Shown here: piece after piece, positions 50,080 through 57,601 of the stretch | Layout: each line of letters starts with the position of its first letter | Position numbering within the stretch: the first letter of the stretch is position 1 | Virus record (IMG/VR): IMGVR_UViG_3300020469_004256 | Coordinates: 1-64,000 of that record | Direction: 5' to 3' (one strand) | Length of the DNA: 64,000 bases | From: a virus | Notes under the pieces: model-generated | Database searches by the model: none | Told to the model about the DNA's origin: nothing | The model's input: only the letters and a program-made list of their open reading frames with translations | Program-made: the position numbers and the translations under genes

Positions 50080-51928
50080 CAAAGGTTACACCGCTATCAA
50101 TTATAACTCCACCTGTAAGAGTCATATTTACTGAAGCATCATTTACTGTTAATGAGTATGCTCTGTCTTCATATTCAAATCCATTAGTTGATCTTACTGT
50201 AAAATTATACGTACCACTTGATGTAGAATCTGGTGCACCATCTAATAATCCTGCAGTGTCTAAACTCATGCCACTTGGCAGTGATCCTGATTGTATTGTG
50301 TGTGTTACTGTGTGCAACTGCTCTGATGCTGAATTTCTAAATGTTGCTGATAAATCAAAACTGTTGTTTGCTTCTTCATATATTGATGTCAACGCACCTG
50401 CACCTGTAGACCAAGTTATGGTGTAATCTTGATAAGGTTGGAAAGCACGGTTTTGGTTTGACAATGCATATCCACTAACTGCACTATCAATATCTCCATT
50501 GCCTTGAATAAATGCTTTTGCTGATTCTTGATTTGCTTTTGTTGATACTGCTCCAAACGTACTTGAATCTGTATCAAGATAACAAGCAACATAACCTGCT
50601 ACCTGTGGCGATGCCATAGAAGTTCCTTGTAGTTTGTTCACGTAATAACCTGTTGATCCAATCTGTACTGCTGAACCACTGTTGATGTATGAACTGTGAA
50701 TTCTTGTGCCTGGTGCCCACACAGTCAATGGTTCTCCATAATTTGAAAATGATGCTTTTGCAAGAGTGGTATCGTGTGCCATAACTGAGATATCATGTCT
50801 TGTTGATGTTCCAAATTCTATCCAAGCATTTGACGGTGACTGACCGTTGTTGGTTGGTTGAAAATATATTGTGTTGTTGTAACTACCACCTGGTGGAGCA
50901 CCTGGTGTACCTGATCTTGAACCTGTACCATATGTGTTTGGATCGTATGCTGATGCATCTTCTTTGTAAATTTTTTCTCCTGCGCCATATCCCATATCGT
51001 TGCCACTATCAAAGAAATACCAATATCCTGAATTCCATCCACTTTCATTTGAATCATAAACTCTCTCATTGTCATTACCTGCTGAACATACTGTAACAAT
51101 TCCTGCGTTGTTCATGTTTTTAACAAGTGTGTCGTACGAACTTGATCTTGCCATGTGATATTGACTGCTTGGTATTGCATTTGGATCCCATGATGCTGTG
51201 GTATAAAAATATGAAGGATGATTTGGTGGATAGTATGTTGATGAGGCCCAGCTCATGTTTACCACTGTTGGTCTACCTGTGCCTTTTGAATTGTGCCATG
51301 ATGTGATGTATCCCATTGAACTTGCTGAGTATCCATAATTGACACTGCCTAAATTTGTTGTGAAAGAATAAATTTGTGCATCTCTGGCCCAACCTTGTGT
51401 TCTACCTGCTACTGTGCCTGCAACGTGTGTGCCATGACCGTTTGAGTCTGTGTAGAAACTTGCACCTTGTGATCCTCCCCAACTGATTTGATTTATTCTT
51501 GATGATGAGTTAGAAGCAAGGTCATTGAATTCTGGGTGTCCTACCACAATGCCGGTGTCCATAATAACACAGTCAACATTTGCACCTGTTTGTGAATATG
51601 TAAAGTTGGTTGAAAGTGTTGTGTTGTTTTGAGTCATTTGTGCAAGTCCCCAATTGTGATGTGTCGTGCTTACAGTCGATGACGTATCTGGATTTATAGT
51701 TGTTGATGCATCAATATCAAATTTTAACTTCTTTTCATAGTCTTCACTGTTTGCACCGGCCACTTTATCTGATGCCAACCATTTGTCAAACTGATCTCTA
51801 TTGGCCATTTCTACCCAAATGATTTCAGGAATAGAACTATCTGTGATTGTTATACCATCTGCTTCAAGTTCAGTAATTAACTGTTCTTTTGTAATAATAT
51901 CTAAGTTTGGTACAATTAGTGCTTTCAT
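50075..51928 (-). CDS. Subtilisin-like serine protease (S8) with C-terminal Ig-like domain
   Basis: 617 residues. N-terminal propeptide-like part (about 100 residues) precedes the S8 domain: CVIMDTGIVVGHPEF (catalytic Asp), DSNGHGTHVAGTVAG (catalytic His) and LQGTSMASPQVAGYVA (catalytic Ser). The last about 100 residues include SLPSGMSLDTAGLLDGAP and GTYNFTVRSTNGFE, a putative-Ig (He_PIG) type domain. No signal peptide, so it is a cytoplasmic or virion enzyme. Its place beside the fibre genes suggests virion protein maturation or host-surface digestion. Confidence 0.92.
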   Translation of the reverse strand: MKALIVPNLDIITKEQLITELEADGITITDSSIPEIIWVEMANRDQFDKWLASDKVAGANSEDYEKKLKFDIDASTTINPDTSSTVSTTHHNWGLAQMTQNNTTLSTNFTYSQTGANVDCVIMDTGIVVGHPEFNDLASNSSSRINQISWGGSQGASFYTDSNGHGTHVAGTVAGRTQGWARDAQIYSFTTNLGSVNYGYSASSMGYITSWHNSKGTGRPTVVNMSWASSTYYPPNHPSYFYTTASWDPNAIPSSQYHMARSSSYDTLVKNMNNAGIVTVCSAGNDNERVYDSNESGWNSGYWYFFDSGNDMGYGAGEKIYKEDASAYDPNTYGTGSRSGTPGAPPGGSYNNTIYFQPTNNGQSPSNAWIEFGTSTRHDISVMAHDTTLAKASFSNYGEPLTVWAPGTRIHSSYINSGSAVQIGSTGYYVNKLQGTSMASPQVAGYVACYLDTDSSTFGAVSTKANQESAKAFIQGNGDIDSAVSGYALSNQNRAFQPYQDYTITWSTGAGALTSIYEEANNSFDLSATFRNSASEQLHTVTHTIQSGSLPSGMSLDTAGLLDGAPDSTSSGTYNFTVRSTNGFEYEDRAYSLTVNDASVNMTLTGGVIIDSGVTFG

Positions 51929-51985
51929 ACGTTTATCCTACTATATGACGCCTTAAAACAGGACTAAGACGCCATTATATAGTAG

Positions 51986-51993
51986 TATTTATA
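51986..51993 (-). promoter_or_regulatory. T4-type late promoter (TATAAATA) for the subtilase gene
   Basis: TATAAATA, CTACT, predicted start at 51980; the leader is about 50 bases and carries ATATAGTAG, which can pair with the promoter-proximal CTACTATAT. Confidence 0.7.
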
Positions 51994-51996
51994 AAC

Positions 51997-52152
51997 TTAT
52001 ATGCCCTGCATACGATCATCTTTAGATGTAATATTATGCTTGGCTTTTGGTCTTGCAACCGAGTCTTGTGAACGTTTTCTTAAAATTGCTCTAGCACTGA
52101 TTTTGCGTTTAAGCTCTGCCAAGGGTTTCTTTAAATCCCATTTAAAGTTCAT
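51997..52152 (-). CDS. Small basic protein, 51 aa
   Basis: ATG at 52152 to TAA at 51999-51997. 51 residues, strongly basic in the middle (KPLAELKRKISARAILRKRSQDSVARPKAKH), so possibly a nucleic-acid or RNA-polymerase-binding peptide. AAAGGAGGGTG before the ATG is a very strong ribosome site. No family recognised. Confidence 0.6.
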   Translation of the reverse strand: MNFKWDLKKPLAELKRKISARAILRKRSQDSVARPKAKHNITSKDDRMQGI

Positions 52153-52239
52153 ATCACCCTCCTTTGGTTAAAGTTAGGTGCGTTCCTTCGCTTTATGCTA
52201 CTTCCGTCCCGTAGGATGAACGTATGAGTATTTAGCCAT
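52153..52239 (-). other. Structured leader region of gene 51997-52152
   Basis: This short intergenic stretch holds no gene. On the minus strand it has CGTTC...GAACG arms flanking CTAC...GTAG, which may fold, plus a late-promoter-like GGCTAAATA with a following CTCAT, one base off the motif seen elsewhere. Confidence 0.4.
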
Positions 52240-52272
52240 AAAAAAAGGGCGAGTAAAAACCCGCCCTTTTAA
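52240..52272 (-). terminator. Rho-independent terminator after gene 52304-52612
   Basis: AAAAGGGCG pairs with CGCCCTTTT around a short loop on the minus strand and is followed by a T run of seven. Confidence 0.85.
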
Positions 52273-52303
52273 GTATCTTGTATTTGAGCTAATCAATTAA
52301 TGA

Positions 52304-52612
52304 TTATGCTTTATCTTGATCAAAGTCTGCTAAGATAGTTGTAGCCGCACCAGTTACGCCTAATGCGTTTGATGAATCAGCAACGTATGTGATAGTGCTT
52401 TGTAAAGCAACTTGTACGTTATCAGCTTGATCGTCTGATGTGTAACCGTCAACACCTGCTACTGTATGACCTTCTGTTTTAAGAGATTGGATCATTGTAG
52501 TTAACTCTGCACGAGTGATGTTTGTTTTAGCAATATTGATAATTTGTGTTCTTGGACCTAAACCGTTGCCGTTATCAGCAGTTGGTTTGTCTGAAGTTGG
52601 ACCGAATGACAT
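52304..52612 (-). CDS. Unknown phage protein, 102 aa
   Basis: 102 residues, with a Gly-rich start (MSFGPTSDKPTADNGNGLGPRTQ), a helix-strand centre (TNITRAELTTMIQSLKTEGHTVAGVDGYTSDDQ) and an Ala/Asp-rich end. An AAGGAGACAA ribosome site precedes the ATG. It is a stand-alone late unit with its own promoter and terminator, as for a structural or highly expressed protein. No family recognised. Confidence 0.6.
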   Translation of the reverse strand: MSFGPTSDKPTADNGNGLGPRTQIINIAKTNITRAELTTMIQSLKTEGHTVAGVDGYTSDDQADNVQVALQSTITYVADSSNALGVTGAATTILADFDQDKA

Positions 52613-52682
52613 AATATTGTCTCCTTAATTTTTTAAAATTGCAATATGACCCTAATTGTTCATATCCCAATCATTACAGTAT

Positions 52683-52690
52683 TATTTATA
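52683..52690 (-). promoter_or_regulatory. T4-type late promoter (TATAAATA) for gene 52304-52612
   Basis: Full-consensus TATAAATA, then ATACT; predicted start near 52677, leader of about 65 bases with AAGGAG. Confidence 0.75.
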
Positions 52691-52740
52691 CCAAAGAGGC
52701 CTATATTATGTGATAATATATAGATTTCTGTGTATTTTTG

Positions 52741-53193
52741 CTAAATTAAACCTGAAAAAGTACCCTGTTTATTGATTGTAAGGCATTGTTTACGGTTGTC
52801 TTCTTTTGATTTATATGACACATGCACCCATCCACTACGTGGGTCTTTGCCATTATAAAACTCTAATATCAATTGGTCGAAGTCTAAATTGTTTTTGATC
52901 CACTCTGCTAAATCTCTATTGCTGAGTGTTGGAACTTCTACGTCTGCCGCTTCACCAAAGCAATGCTGTGATTTTTTAGAACCACCGATTGCTGTGTTTA
53001 GTTTCTTACATCTATAACCTGAATTGATTACCGTTGGACCAAACTTTTCTCTAATAGGTTGTAGTATTTCTTCTGCCAGTGTTTGCATTTTTGCAACAAC
53101 ATCAGGATCTTTTGGCAAGTTGTCAATACCTTTTCTTAATGCTGTTTGGCTTTTACAAAGTTCTGCCAGTGTAAAGTTATCAGTGAGTTGCAT
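52741..53193 (-). CDS. M15-family peptidase (D-Ala-D-Ala carboxypeptidase/endolysin-like)
   Basis: 150 residues. Zinc motifs of the M15A (D-alanyl-D-alanine carboxypeptidase) family: SQHCFGEAADVEV (H-x6-D) and GWVHVSY (the third ligand His), with INSGYRCKKLN (S-G-Y-R) before them. A small cytoplasmic endolysin-type peptidase that cuts peptidoglycan stem peptides. Its 5' end overlaps the QueD-like gene by 14 bases. Confidence 0.88.
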   Translation of the reverse strand: MQLTDNFTLAELCKSQTALRKGIDNLPKDPDVVAKMQTLAEEILQPIREKFGPTVINSGYRCKKLNTAIGGSKKSQHCFGEAADVEVPTLSNRDLAEWIKNNLDFDQLILEFYNGKDPRSGWVHVSYKSKEDNRKQCLTINKQGTFSGLI

Positions 53194-53623
53194 GATCGTC
53201 TTGGCCTTCTACCATTTCTCCGTATGTTTTGTAATCTGTTTTTGTGCTGTCTTCTTTTGGATAATAAATCTCGCAACCATTTTCACCATCTTCTGAAACT
53301 TCTATTCTTACATCACGTTTTGTATATTTGTCTTTAATTTGTTTATACAAATCATCTGCCATCATTTCACAAGACTTATAATCCAGTTGTAGTGTACCTT
53401 CATTGTAAAGTTTTTCTAACCATCTTTTGAATTGGATAAATTCAATATCTCTATCATCATGAAATACTTCAATTGCCACTTTAAAATGAAACATGTGTCT
53501 GTGAGGATAACCTAAAAATGATACATCATATTCGTCACCTGTTGCTAATTTTGGATCATCTAATGCCGCAGGATATTTGTGGATGCCTTCTTTTCTAAAA
53601 GTAACCCAAATTAATTTTTTCAT
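53180..53623 (-). CDS. QueD-like (6-pyruvoyl-tetrahydropterin synthase fold) protein, tentative
   Basis: 147 residues from the ATG at 53623 (overlapping the upstream stop, TGATG). PHRHMFHFKVAIEVF has the H-x-H zinc-type pattern of the T-fold family; DIEFIQFKRWLEKLY fits the following D-F-x-x-L/K position, and SCEMMADDLYKQI then VRIEVSEDGENGCEIYY match the SCE...E segment near the end. The catalytic Cys of QueD is not apparent. It would make the precursor carboxy-tetrahydropterin for 7-deazaguanine and fits the DpdA-like gene nearby. The call is from motif order only. Confidence 0.5.
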   Translation of the reverse strand: MKKLIWVTFRKEGIHKYPAALDDPKLATGDEYDVSFLGYPHRHMFHFKVAIEVFHDDRDIEFIQFKRWLEKLYNEGTLQLDYKSCEMMADDLYKQIKDKYTKRDVRIEVSEDGENGCEIYYPKEDSTKTDYKTYGEMVEGQDDHATH

Positions 53624-53823
53624 CAATCTATCTCCGTTCTTACTATGTGTTTTCTTAATGCTCTAACAAGTTCTTCAATCTTATCAATACACCCAATTAA
53701 ATCTCTATCAGTGATATATTTAGATTTTTCTTTCAACTTGTCATATTCCTTTAATGGTATTGTTACTGTGCTTTGCTCGTTTTCAAACGACTTGTCATTA
53801 TCGTAATCATCTACACTTGTCAT
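53623..53823 (-). CDS. Small helical protein, 66 aa
   Basis: 66 residues, with a Ser/Thr/Asp-rich start and a long coil (IPLKEYDKLKEKSKYITDRDLIGCIDKIEELVRALRKH). The start lies in the hairpin-borne Shine-Dalgarno shared with gene 6532-6735. Possibly a dimeric coiled coil. No family recognised. Confidence 0.55.
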   Translation of the reverse strand: MTSVDDYDNDKSFENEQSTVTIPLKEYDKLKEKSKYITDRDLIGCIDKIEELVRALRKHIVRTEID

Positions 53824-53996
53824 AACCCTCCTTGGTTATTTTTTAGTTTGTCTTTTGCCATTAGTTTTTCTTTTTTGAGATTTACTAATTCTTCTTTGGT
53901 TTTCCAATCTCTAACATGCTGTCTAACTTTTTCTGCTTCATTGACTTGCTTCTTTAAATCTTTATGACCTTGTTTTAGTTCTTTTGCTGTTACCAT
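53820..53996 (-). CDS. Small basic coiled-coil protein, 58 aa
   Basis: ATG at 53996 (AAGGAGAAAAC upstream) to TGA overlapping the next ATG. 58 residues, highly charged and helical (KELKQGHKDLKKQVNEAEKVRQHVRDWKTKEE...). Probably a short coiled coil. No family recognised. Confidence 0.55.
   Translation of the reverse strand: MVTAKELKQGHKDLKKQVNEAEKVRQHVRDWKTKEELVNLKKEKLMAKDKLKNNQGGL
53821..53839 (-). promoter_or_regulatory. Hairpin presenting the Shine-Dalgarno in its loop (second copy)
   Basis: The same 19-base element as at 6733-6751: ATAACC/GGTTAT stem, AAGGAG loop, start codon at the 3' arm. It also codes for the end of gene 53820-53996. Confidence 0.65.
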
Positions 53997-54005
53997 GTTT
54001 TCTCC

Positions 54006-54698
54006 TTAAATGTTATCACCTTCTCTTACATAGAACGCAGAGCTTTTACCTGTTGAATCTTCTTGTAAATAATATTCTTCTTCGCCATATGTGAAACTAC
54101 TGAACACTTTCCAACCATCTGCATTTTCATACGCAATTTCTAATTTTTTAAAATCAAATCCATCTGGACCTGTTTTGATTGTTTCGTCTGGATACCAACT
54201 ACCTTTGTTAAAATACTGTCCAAACACATAGTATTTGTTTTTACAACTGTCTGACTCAGAAAAATGTTCTGCTTCACATGTAATTTTTGCTCCACGTTTT
54301 TCAAAGTCTTCCATGTTCACAGTTTCATCTTCTATGTAGTTGCCTTGTTCATCTTCAAGTGCATTACCATTTTTATCAACTTCTGATATTGTAATGTATT
54401 GCCCATCTGCAAACTCAGGACCTGAATGATGACATATATCTTCATATTCGTAAAACTCTCTATCGAACTGTGCTTCTTTTGGCACATCCTTATTTGCTTC
54501 TTCTGATTCAAATCCTACATTAGCAATATATTCACCAAACTCATCTTCTCTATCTACCCAATAATCATATTGTGCTTTGCTGATTTCACCCATAGCAACT
54601 TCTCCGCCATATCTACCAAAATCTACTTTAAAAAAGCGTTCTGGTGTTTTGAGTGTTTTAATTAATTTTTTTTGTTGTGCTATTGTTGGTTCAGACAT
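54006..54698 (-). CDS. Unknown acidic protein, 230 aa
   Basis: 230 residues, acidic and aromatic (EISKAQYDYWVDREDEFGEYIANVGFESEEANKDVPKEAQF). A histidine-containing DICHHSGPEFADGQYIT and Cys-bearing ITCEAEH, DSCKNKYYVFG are the only conserved-looking parts; the second half is strand-rich. Resembles conserved hypothetical proteins of marine T4-like phages. Function unknown. Confidence 0.55.
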   Translation of the reverse strand: MSEPTIAQQKKLIKTLKTPERFFKVDFGRYGGEVAMGEISKAQYDYWVDREDEFGEYIANVGFESEEANKDVPKEAQFDREFYEYEDICHHSGPEFADGQYITISEVDKNGNALEDEQGNYIEDETVNMEDFEKRGAKITCEAEHFSESDSCKNKYYVFGQYFNKGSWYPDETIKTGPDGFDFKKLEIAYENADGWKVFSSFTYGEEEYYLQEDSTGKSSAFYVREGDNI

Positions 54699-54900
54699 TT
54701 GTCCTCCTTAGAAAATCTTTTGCCTTTGGTTCTAATTTTTTTAATCTAAAACTTAATGCTTTTTTGTCACCTTTGCTTGTAACAATAACAGGTTGTCCGT
54801 GTGAGTCTTTTTTGATATCTTTAATCCTTGCACTGACATTTTTAAATCTGCCAAGTTCAATATAATCACCAACTTTCAATGTTATTGTTGTTGATTTCAT
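54691..54900 (-). CDS. Small basic conserved phage protein, 69 aa
   Basis: 69 residues with a beta-barrel-like pattern (ITLKVGDYIELGRFKNVSARIKDIKKDSHGQPVIV) that looks like an OB- or SH3-type barrel, and a basic tail. Overlaps both neighbours by 4-8 bases. Not recognised. Confidence 0.55.
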   Translation of the reverse strand: MKSTTITLKVGDYIELGRFKNVSARIKDIKKDSHGQPVIVTSKGDKKALSFRLKKLEPKAKDFLRRTNV

Positions 54901-55418
54901 ATTGGCTTATCTTTTTTGTACTCGTCCCAACCTGTGTAGTTGTTTGGAACTTTAATTGTTTCTATTGTGGTTGACCAAACACCTGTGTTGGTTGCTTCAA
55001 AATCTTCATCATCTAATTTGATATTGATTGTACCTTTTACTTTGTCAATGTTAGGCACAACAATTGCATAAGTTAAACTAAACTTTGGATGTGAAAGAAA
55101 TTGTTTTATCTGTGTTGGAACTGTTACTGGATCAACATCAATTGTTACATGAAGTTTTGCATTTAAGCATTCTTTGATAAGATCATAGACTGGATCAGTC
55201 CATTGCTTTTTCCAATTTTTAAATGAATGATTTGCTCCAAAGTAAATTTGCTCTACTTCATGTTTGATAACTTTGTTGACAAATGCTACAGGAGTTTCTT
55301 TTGGAATTCCTACAACAAAATAAGTTTTCATACCATAGCATGGTGTACGTTCTACTTCTATGCCAACAAAGTCAGTAACGTTCTCTTTGATCTCTTTATT
55401 ATCGTATTCTCGCTTCAT
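54897..55418 (-). CDS. Unknown protein, 173 aa
   Basis: 173 residues. VGIEVERTPCYGMKTYFVVGIPKETPVAFVNKVIKHEVEQIYFGANHSFKNW, then KLHVTIDVDPVTVPTQIKQFLSHPKFSLTYAIVVPN: an alternating strand/helix protein possibly of an alpha/beta (nucleotidyltransferase- or Rossmann-like) fold, with a strand DVDP. It could be a deazaguanine-pathway protein by position (between QueD-like and DpdA-like genes), but no motif proves this. Confidence 0.45.
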   Translation of the reverse strand: MKREYDNKEIKENVTDFVGIEVERTPCYGMKTYFVVGIPKETPVAFVNKVIKHEVEQIYFGANHSFKNWKKQWTDPVYDLIKECLNAKLHVTIDVDPVTVPTQIKQFLSHPKFSLTYAIVVPNIDKVKGTINIKLDDEDFEATNTGVWSTTIETIKVPNNYTGWDEYKKDKPI

Positions 55419-55424
55419 TGTACA

Positions 55425-55452
55425 ATAATAACATACATACAGATTTTGTCAA
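55425..55452 (-). promoter_or_regulatory. Sigma70-type promoter for genes 54006-55418
   Basis: TTGACA at 55452-55447, 16-base spacer, TATTAT at 55430-55425, just before the ATG at 55418. Confidence 0.65.
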
Positions 55453-55453
55453 T

Positions 55454-55855
55454 CTATATGTCGCCTTTTTTTCTGTTTTCACTTTTGGCCACATCAAATT
55501 CACCTTCTGGATATCTGGCCATAAGTTTTTCTTTATTCATAGTAATTACTTTGTTAGGATCAACACCAAGTGCCATACAACCTTGTGTCCAATACCACAT
55601 AACATCACCAAGTTCTTTAGTCATATGTGTTTTGGTTTCTTCTGTTAGTGGCTTTCCTTGAAACACTAGTTTTTTTACAATTTCTGTAAACTCTCCTGAT
55701 TCTGCTGATAATCCCATTGCCGCAGTTAGTAATCTTGGAACATCTCCATTTCCTAAATCATCTAATCTTTGTCTAAATGCTGTTGAATCTTTAGATTCGT
55801 TGCTGGTAACTTTATCCACAAACTGTGAATATTCTTTTAAATCAATCTCTGACAT
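55454..55855 (-). CDS. MazG-like nucleotide pyrophosphohydrolase
   Basis: 133 residues from the second ATG of a pair (GGAGGAAG upstream). The all-alpha NTP-pyrophosphatase pattern is LTAAMGLSAESGEFTEIVKK (E-x-x-E) and MTKELGDVMWYWTQGCMALG (E-x-x-D), the metal-binding helices. MazG-type enzymes hydrolyse NTPs or (p)ppGpp-like nucleotides and are common in marine phages, where they may control host metabolism. Confidence 0.85.
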   Translation of the reverse strand: MSEIDLKEYSQFVDKVTSNESKDSTAFRQRLDDLGNGDVPRLLTAAMGLSAESGEFTEIVKKLVFQGKPLTEETKTHMTKELGDVMWYWTQGCMALGVDPNKVITMNKEKLMARYPEGEFDVAKSENRKKGDI

Positions 55856-56075
55856 CATCTTCCTCCATTTGCTCTTCTACTTTGTCCACAAGTTCTTTTA
55901 CATCCTGTTGCCATAAAATTCTATCTTGTGGTATTGCTTTAATCAGTTCTTTAACTGTTTTTTTTAGTTCGTTGTACCTGTACTTCATATTAGCTGATTC
56001 ATTTTTATATTCATTTGCCATATATTCCGCTGTGTATCTCATTTGTGCTTCTTTGTTTTGCCAATCTTCTGACAT
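55842..56075 (-). CDS. Small helical protein, 77 aa
   Basis: 77 residues, one long charged coiled-coil-like helix (KEAQMRYTAEYMANEYKNESANMKYRYNELKKTVKELIKAI) and an acidic C-terminus (VEEQMEEDDVRD). Starts one base before the end of the DpdA-like gene (TAATG). No family recognised. Confidence 0.55.
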   Translation of the reverse strand: MSEDWQNKEAQMRYTAEYMANEYKNESANMKYRYNELKKTVKELIKAIPQDRILWQQDVKELVDKVEEQMEEDDVRD

Positions 56076-57601
56076 TATACAGTTTCTAACACCTTTTCCA
56101 ACTCTTCTAATTTTACATCATTTGGATCACCAAGATCGCCATCACCCATTGAGCTTTGTGTATCAACATCAAATAGATTACTGAAGTTGTTACCAGACTG
56201 TCCAGTCCATCTCACACCTCTAATATCATGTAAGAATGCTTGGTTGTCTTCTAGCATCTGCATAGGCGTTTCTGACTTGAAGAAATCTTCAATGAAAGCA
56301 TTAAAGTAAAGTACATTTCTAGGACACCAGTCACTAAATTCTGCTGACGTTTCTTTTTGTTTCACTTTACGCCAGTGTCTGTAATCTGGCTTGTGTATAG
56401 ATGATTCAATGTCAGTGATTTGATTTGCTTTTTGTACAATCTTAATGTGTTGATTAACATTATGACCCATCATTAGTGCATAAGCAAATGAATCCCAAGA
56501 TGTTTTACCTTCTTTGCCTACTTTGTTTAAATCACCAGGTCCATACCAACAAATGTCGCCAATAGTAAGCCTTCTGCCAATCTCCGACTCCCATGGAAAC
56601 GGTATAGTAGAAAGTTTTAATGCTTTACTATCAGTTGCTTTGTCCATAATATATGACCATCGCTTGTTAGTATGAACCGGTGAAGTATATACCAAACCAT
56701 GTGCTGTTGCCACAAACGCACTCGCACTATCATAAGATACTGTCAGGTTTGGATTTACATGCTCTCTTAATTGTCTTTGAATTGATGTTAAGAAACAAGC
56801 CCAATCTAATTTACTTGTACCAAGGAAGTGTATCCAATCCCTGTTGTCGAGTAATTTAGAATCTCGCAATATGATTAGGCGTCGGAGAGCCATTGTCATA
56901 TCACACATATTGTTTCCACCAAACGCCCAACCTTCAAATGGAAAATGCTTCACAGCATCATACCATACATCTCCAGTTGGAATATCAAAGCCTTGGAGCA
57001 CGTTTAGAAACTTGGTATGACCAAGTCTATTTTTTAAGAAATATTCATTGTTGTGTACTGTGCCTGAAATACAATCACCATACGATTTTAATCCTGTCTT
57101 AGGGCTGTGTGTGGCATCACTTGCCCAACTAGGAATATCTAACACCATTGACCAATCTGCTGTAAGTTCTAACCAATGTAGAATCTTATCACGCATTGTG
57201 TTTGCAGATTTGCCTTTGAAGTTTTCCCAATCAAATTTTAGTATGCCTTTACCAATTTGATATCCACCACTGTCACCTACAATGATAGTATCTTTTTTAT
57301 TTCTTGTGTGAAACATTGATTCATTCACAATAGATTTTTCAACATCTAAATGAGCATGGCCGGCTGAGTATAAACCGTATTTGTAATTAAAGTAACCTTT
57401 TTCTTTGTTAAGAAAATTCAGTCCTTCAATACCATTTTCAAATCCTTTTGGGATTCTATCATCTGGCACAAACTGTTTGTCAGTTCCGCCTGTTTGTTGT
57501 TGCTTACTTACATAAGTTTGATAAAAGCCACTAACTGCTGGTAAAAACACAGCATAGTCTTTGTGGCTGGCTGTTAGATCTTCTCCGTATGGTTTTGACA
57601 C
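56075..57601 (-). CDS. DpdA/TGT-like DNA transglycosylase (7-deazaguanine modification)
   Basis: 508 residues, longer than bacterial TGT (about 375). Motifs in the tRNA-guanine transglycosylase order: GDSGGYQIGKG (Asp110, then SGGYQ, the base-binding loop), VLDIPSW (Asp155), GWAFGGNN (the G-G-L-A/E-like turn at about 225-231), HFLGTSKLDW, and SYDSASAF (Asp291, the catalytic Asp position). TGT family enzymes exchange guanine for a 7-deazaguanine base; the phage members (DpdA) act on DNA to protect it from restriction. The QueD-like gene is close by, but folE, queC and queE are not seen in the window. Target DNA versus RNA is unproven. Confidence 0.8.
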   Translation of the reverse strand: MSKPYGEDLTASHKDYAVFLPAVSGFYQTYVSKQQQTGGTDKQFVPDDRIPKGFENGIEGLNFLNKEKGYFNYKYGLYSAGHAHLDVEKSIVNESMFHTRNKKDTIIVGDSGGYQIGKGILKFDWENFKGKSANTMRDKILHWLELTADWSMVLDIPSWASDATHSPKTGLKSYGDCISGTVHNNEYFLKNRLGHTKFLNVLQGFDIPTGDVWYDAVKHFPFEGWAFGGNNMCDMTMALRRLIILRDSKLLDNRDWIHFLGTSKLDWACFLTSIQRQLREHVNPNLTVSYDSASAFVATAHGLVYTSPVHTNKRWSYIMDKATDSKALKLSTIPFPWESEIGRRLTIGDICWYGPGDLNKVGKEGKTSWDSFAYALMMGHNVNQHIKIVQKANQITDIESSIHKPDYRHWRKVKQKETSAEFSDWCPRNVLYFNAFIEDFFKSETPMQMLEDNQAFLHDIRGVRWTGQSGNNFSNLFDVDTQSSMGDGDLGDPNDVKLEELEKVLETV

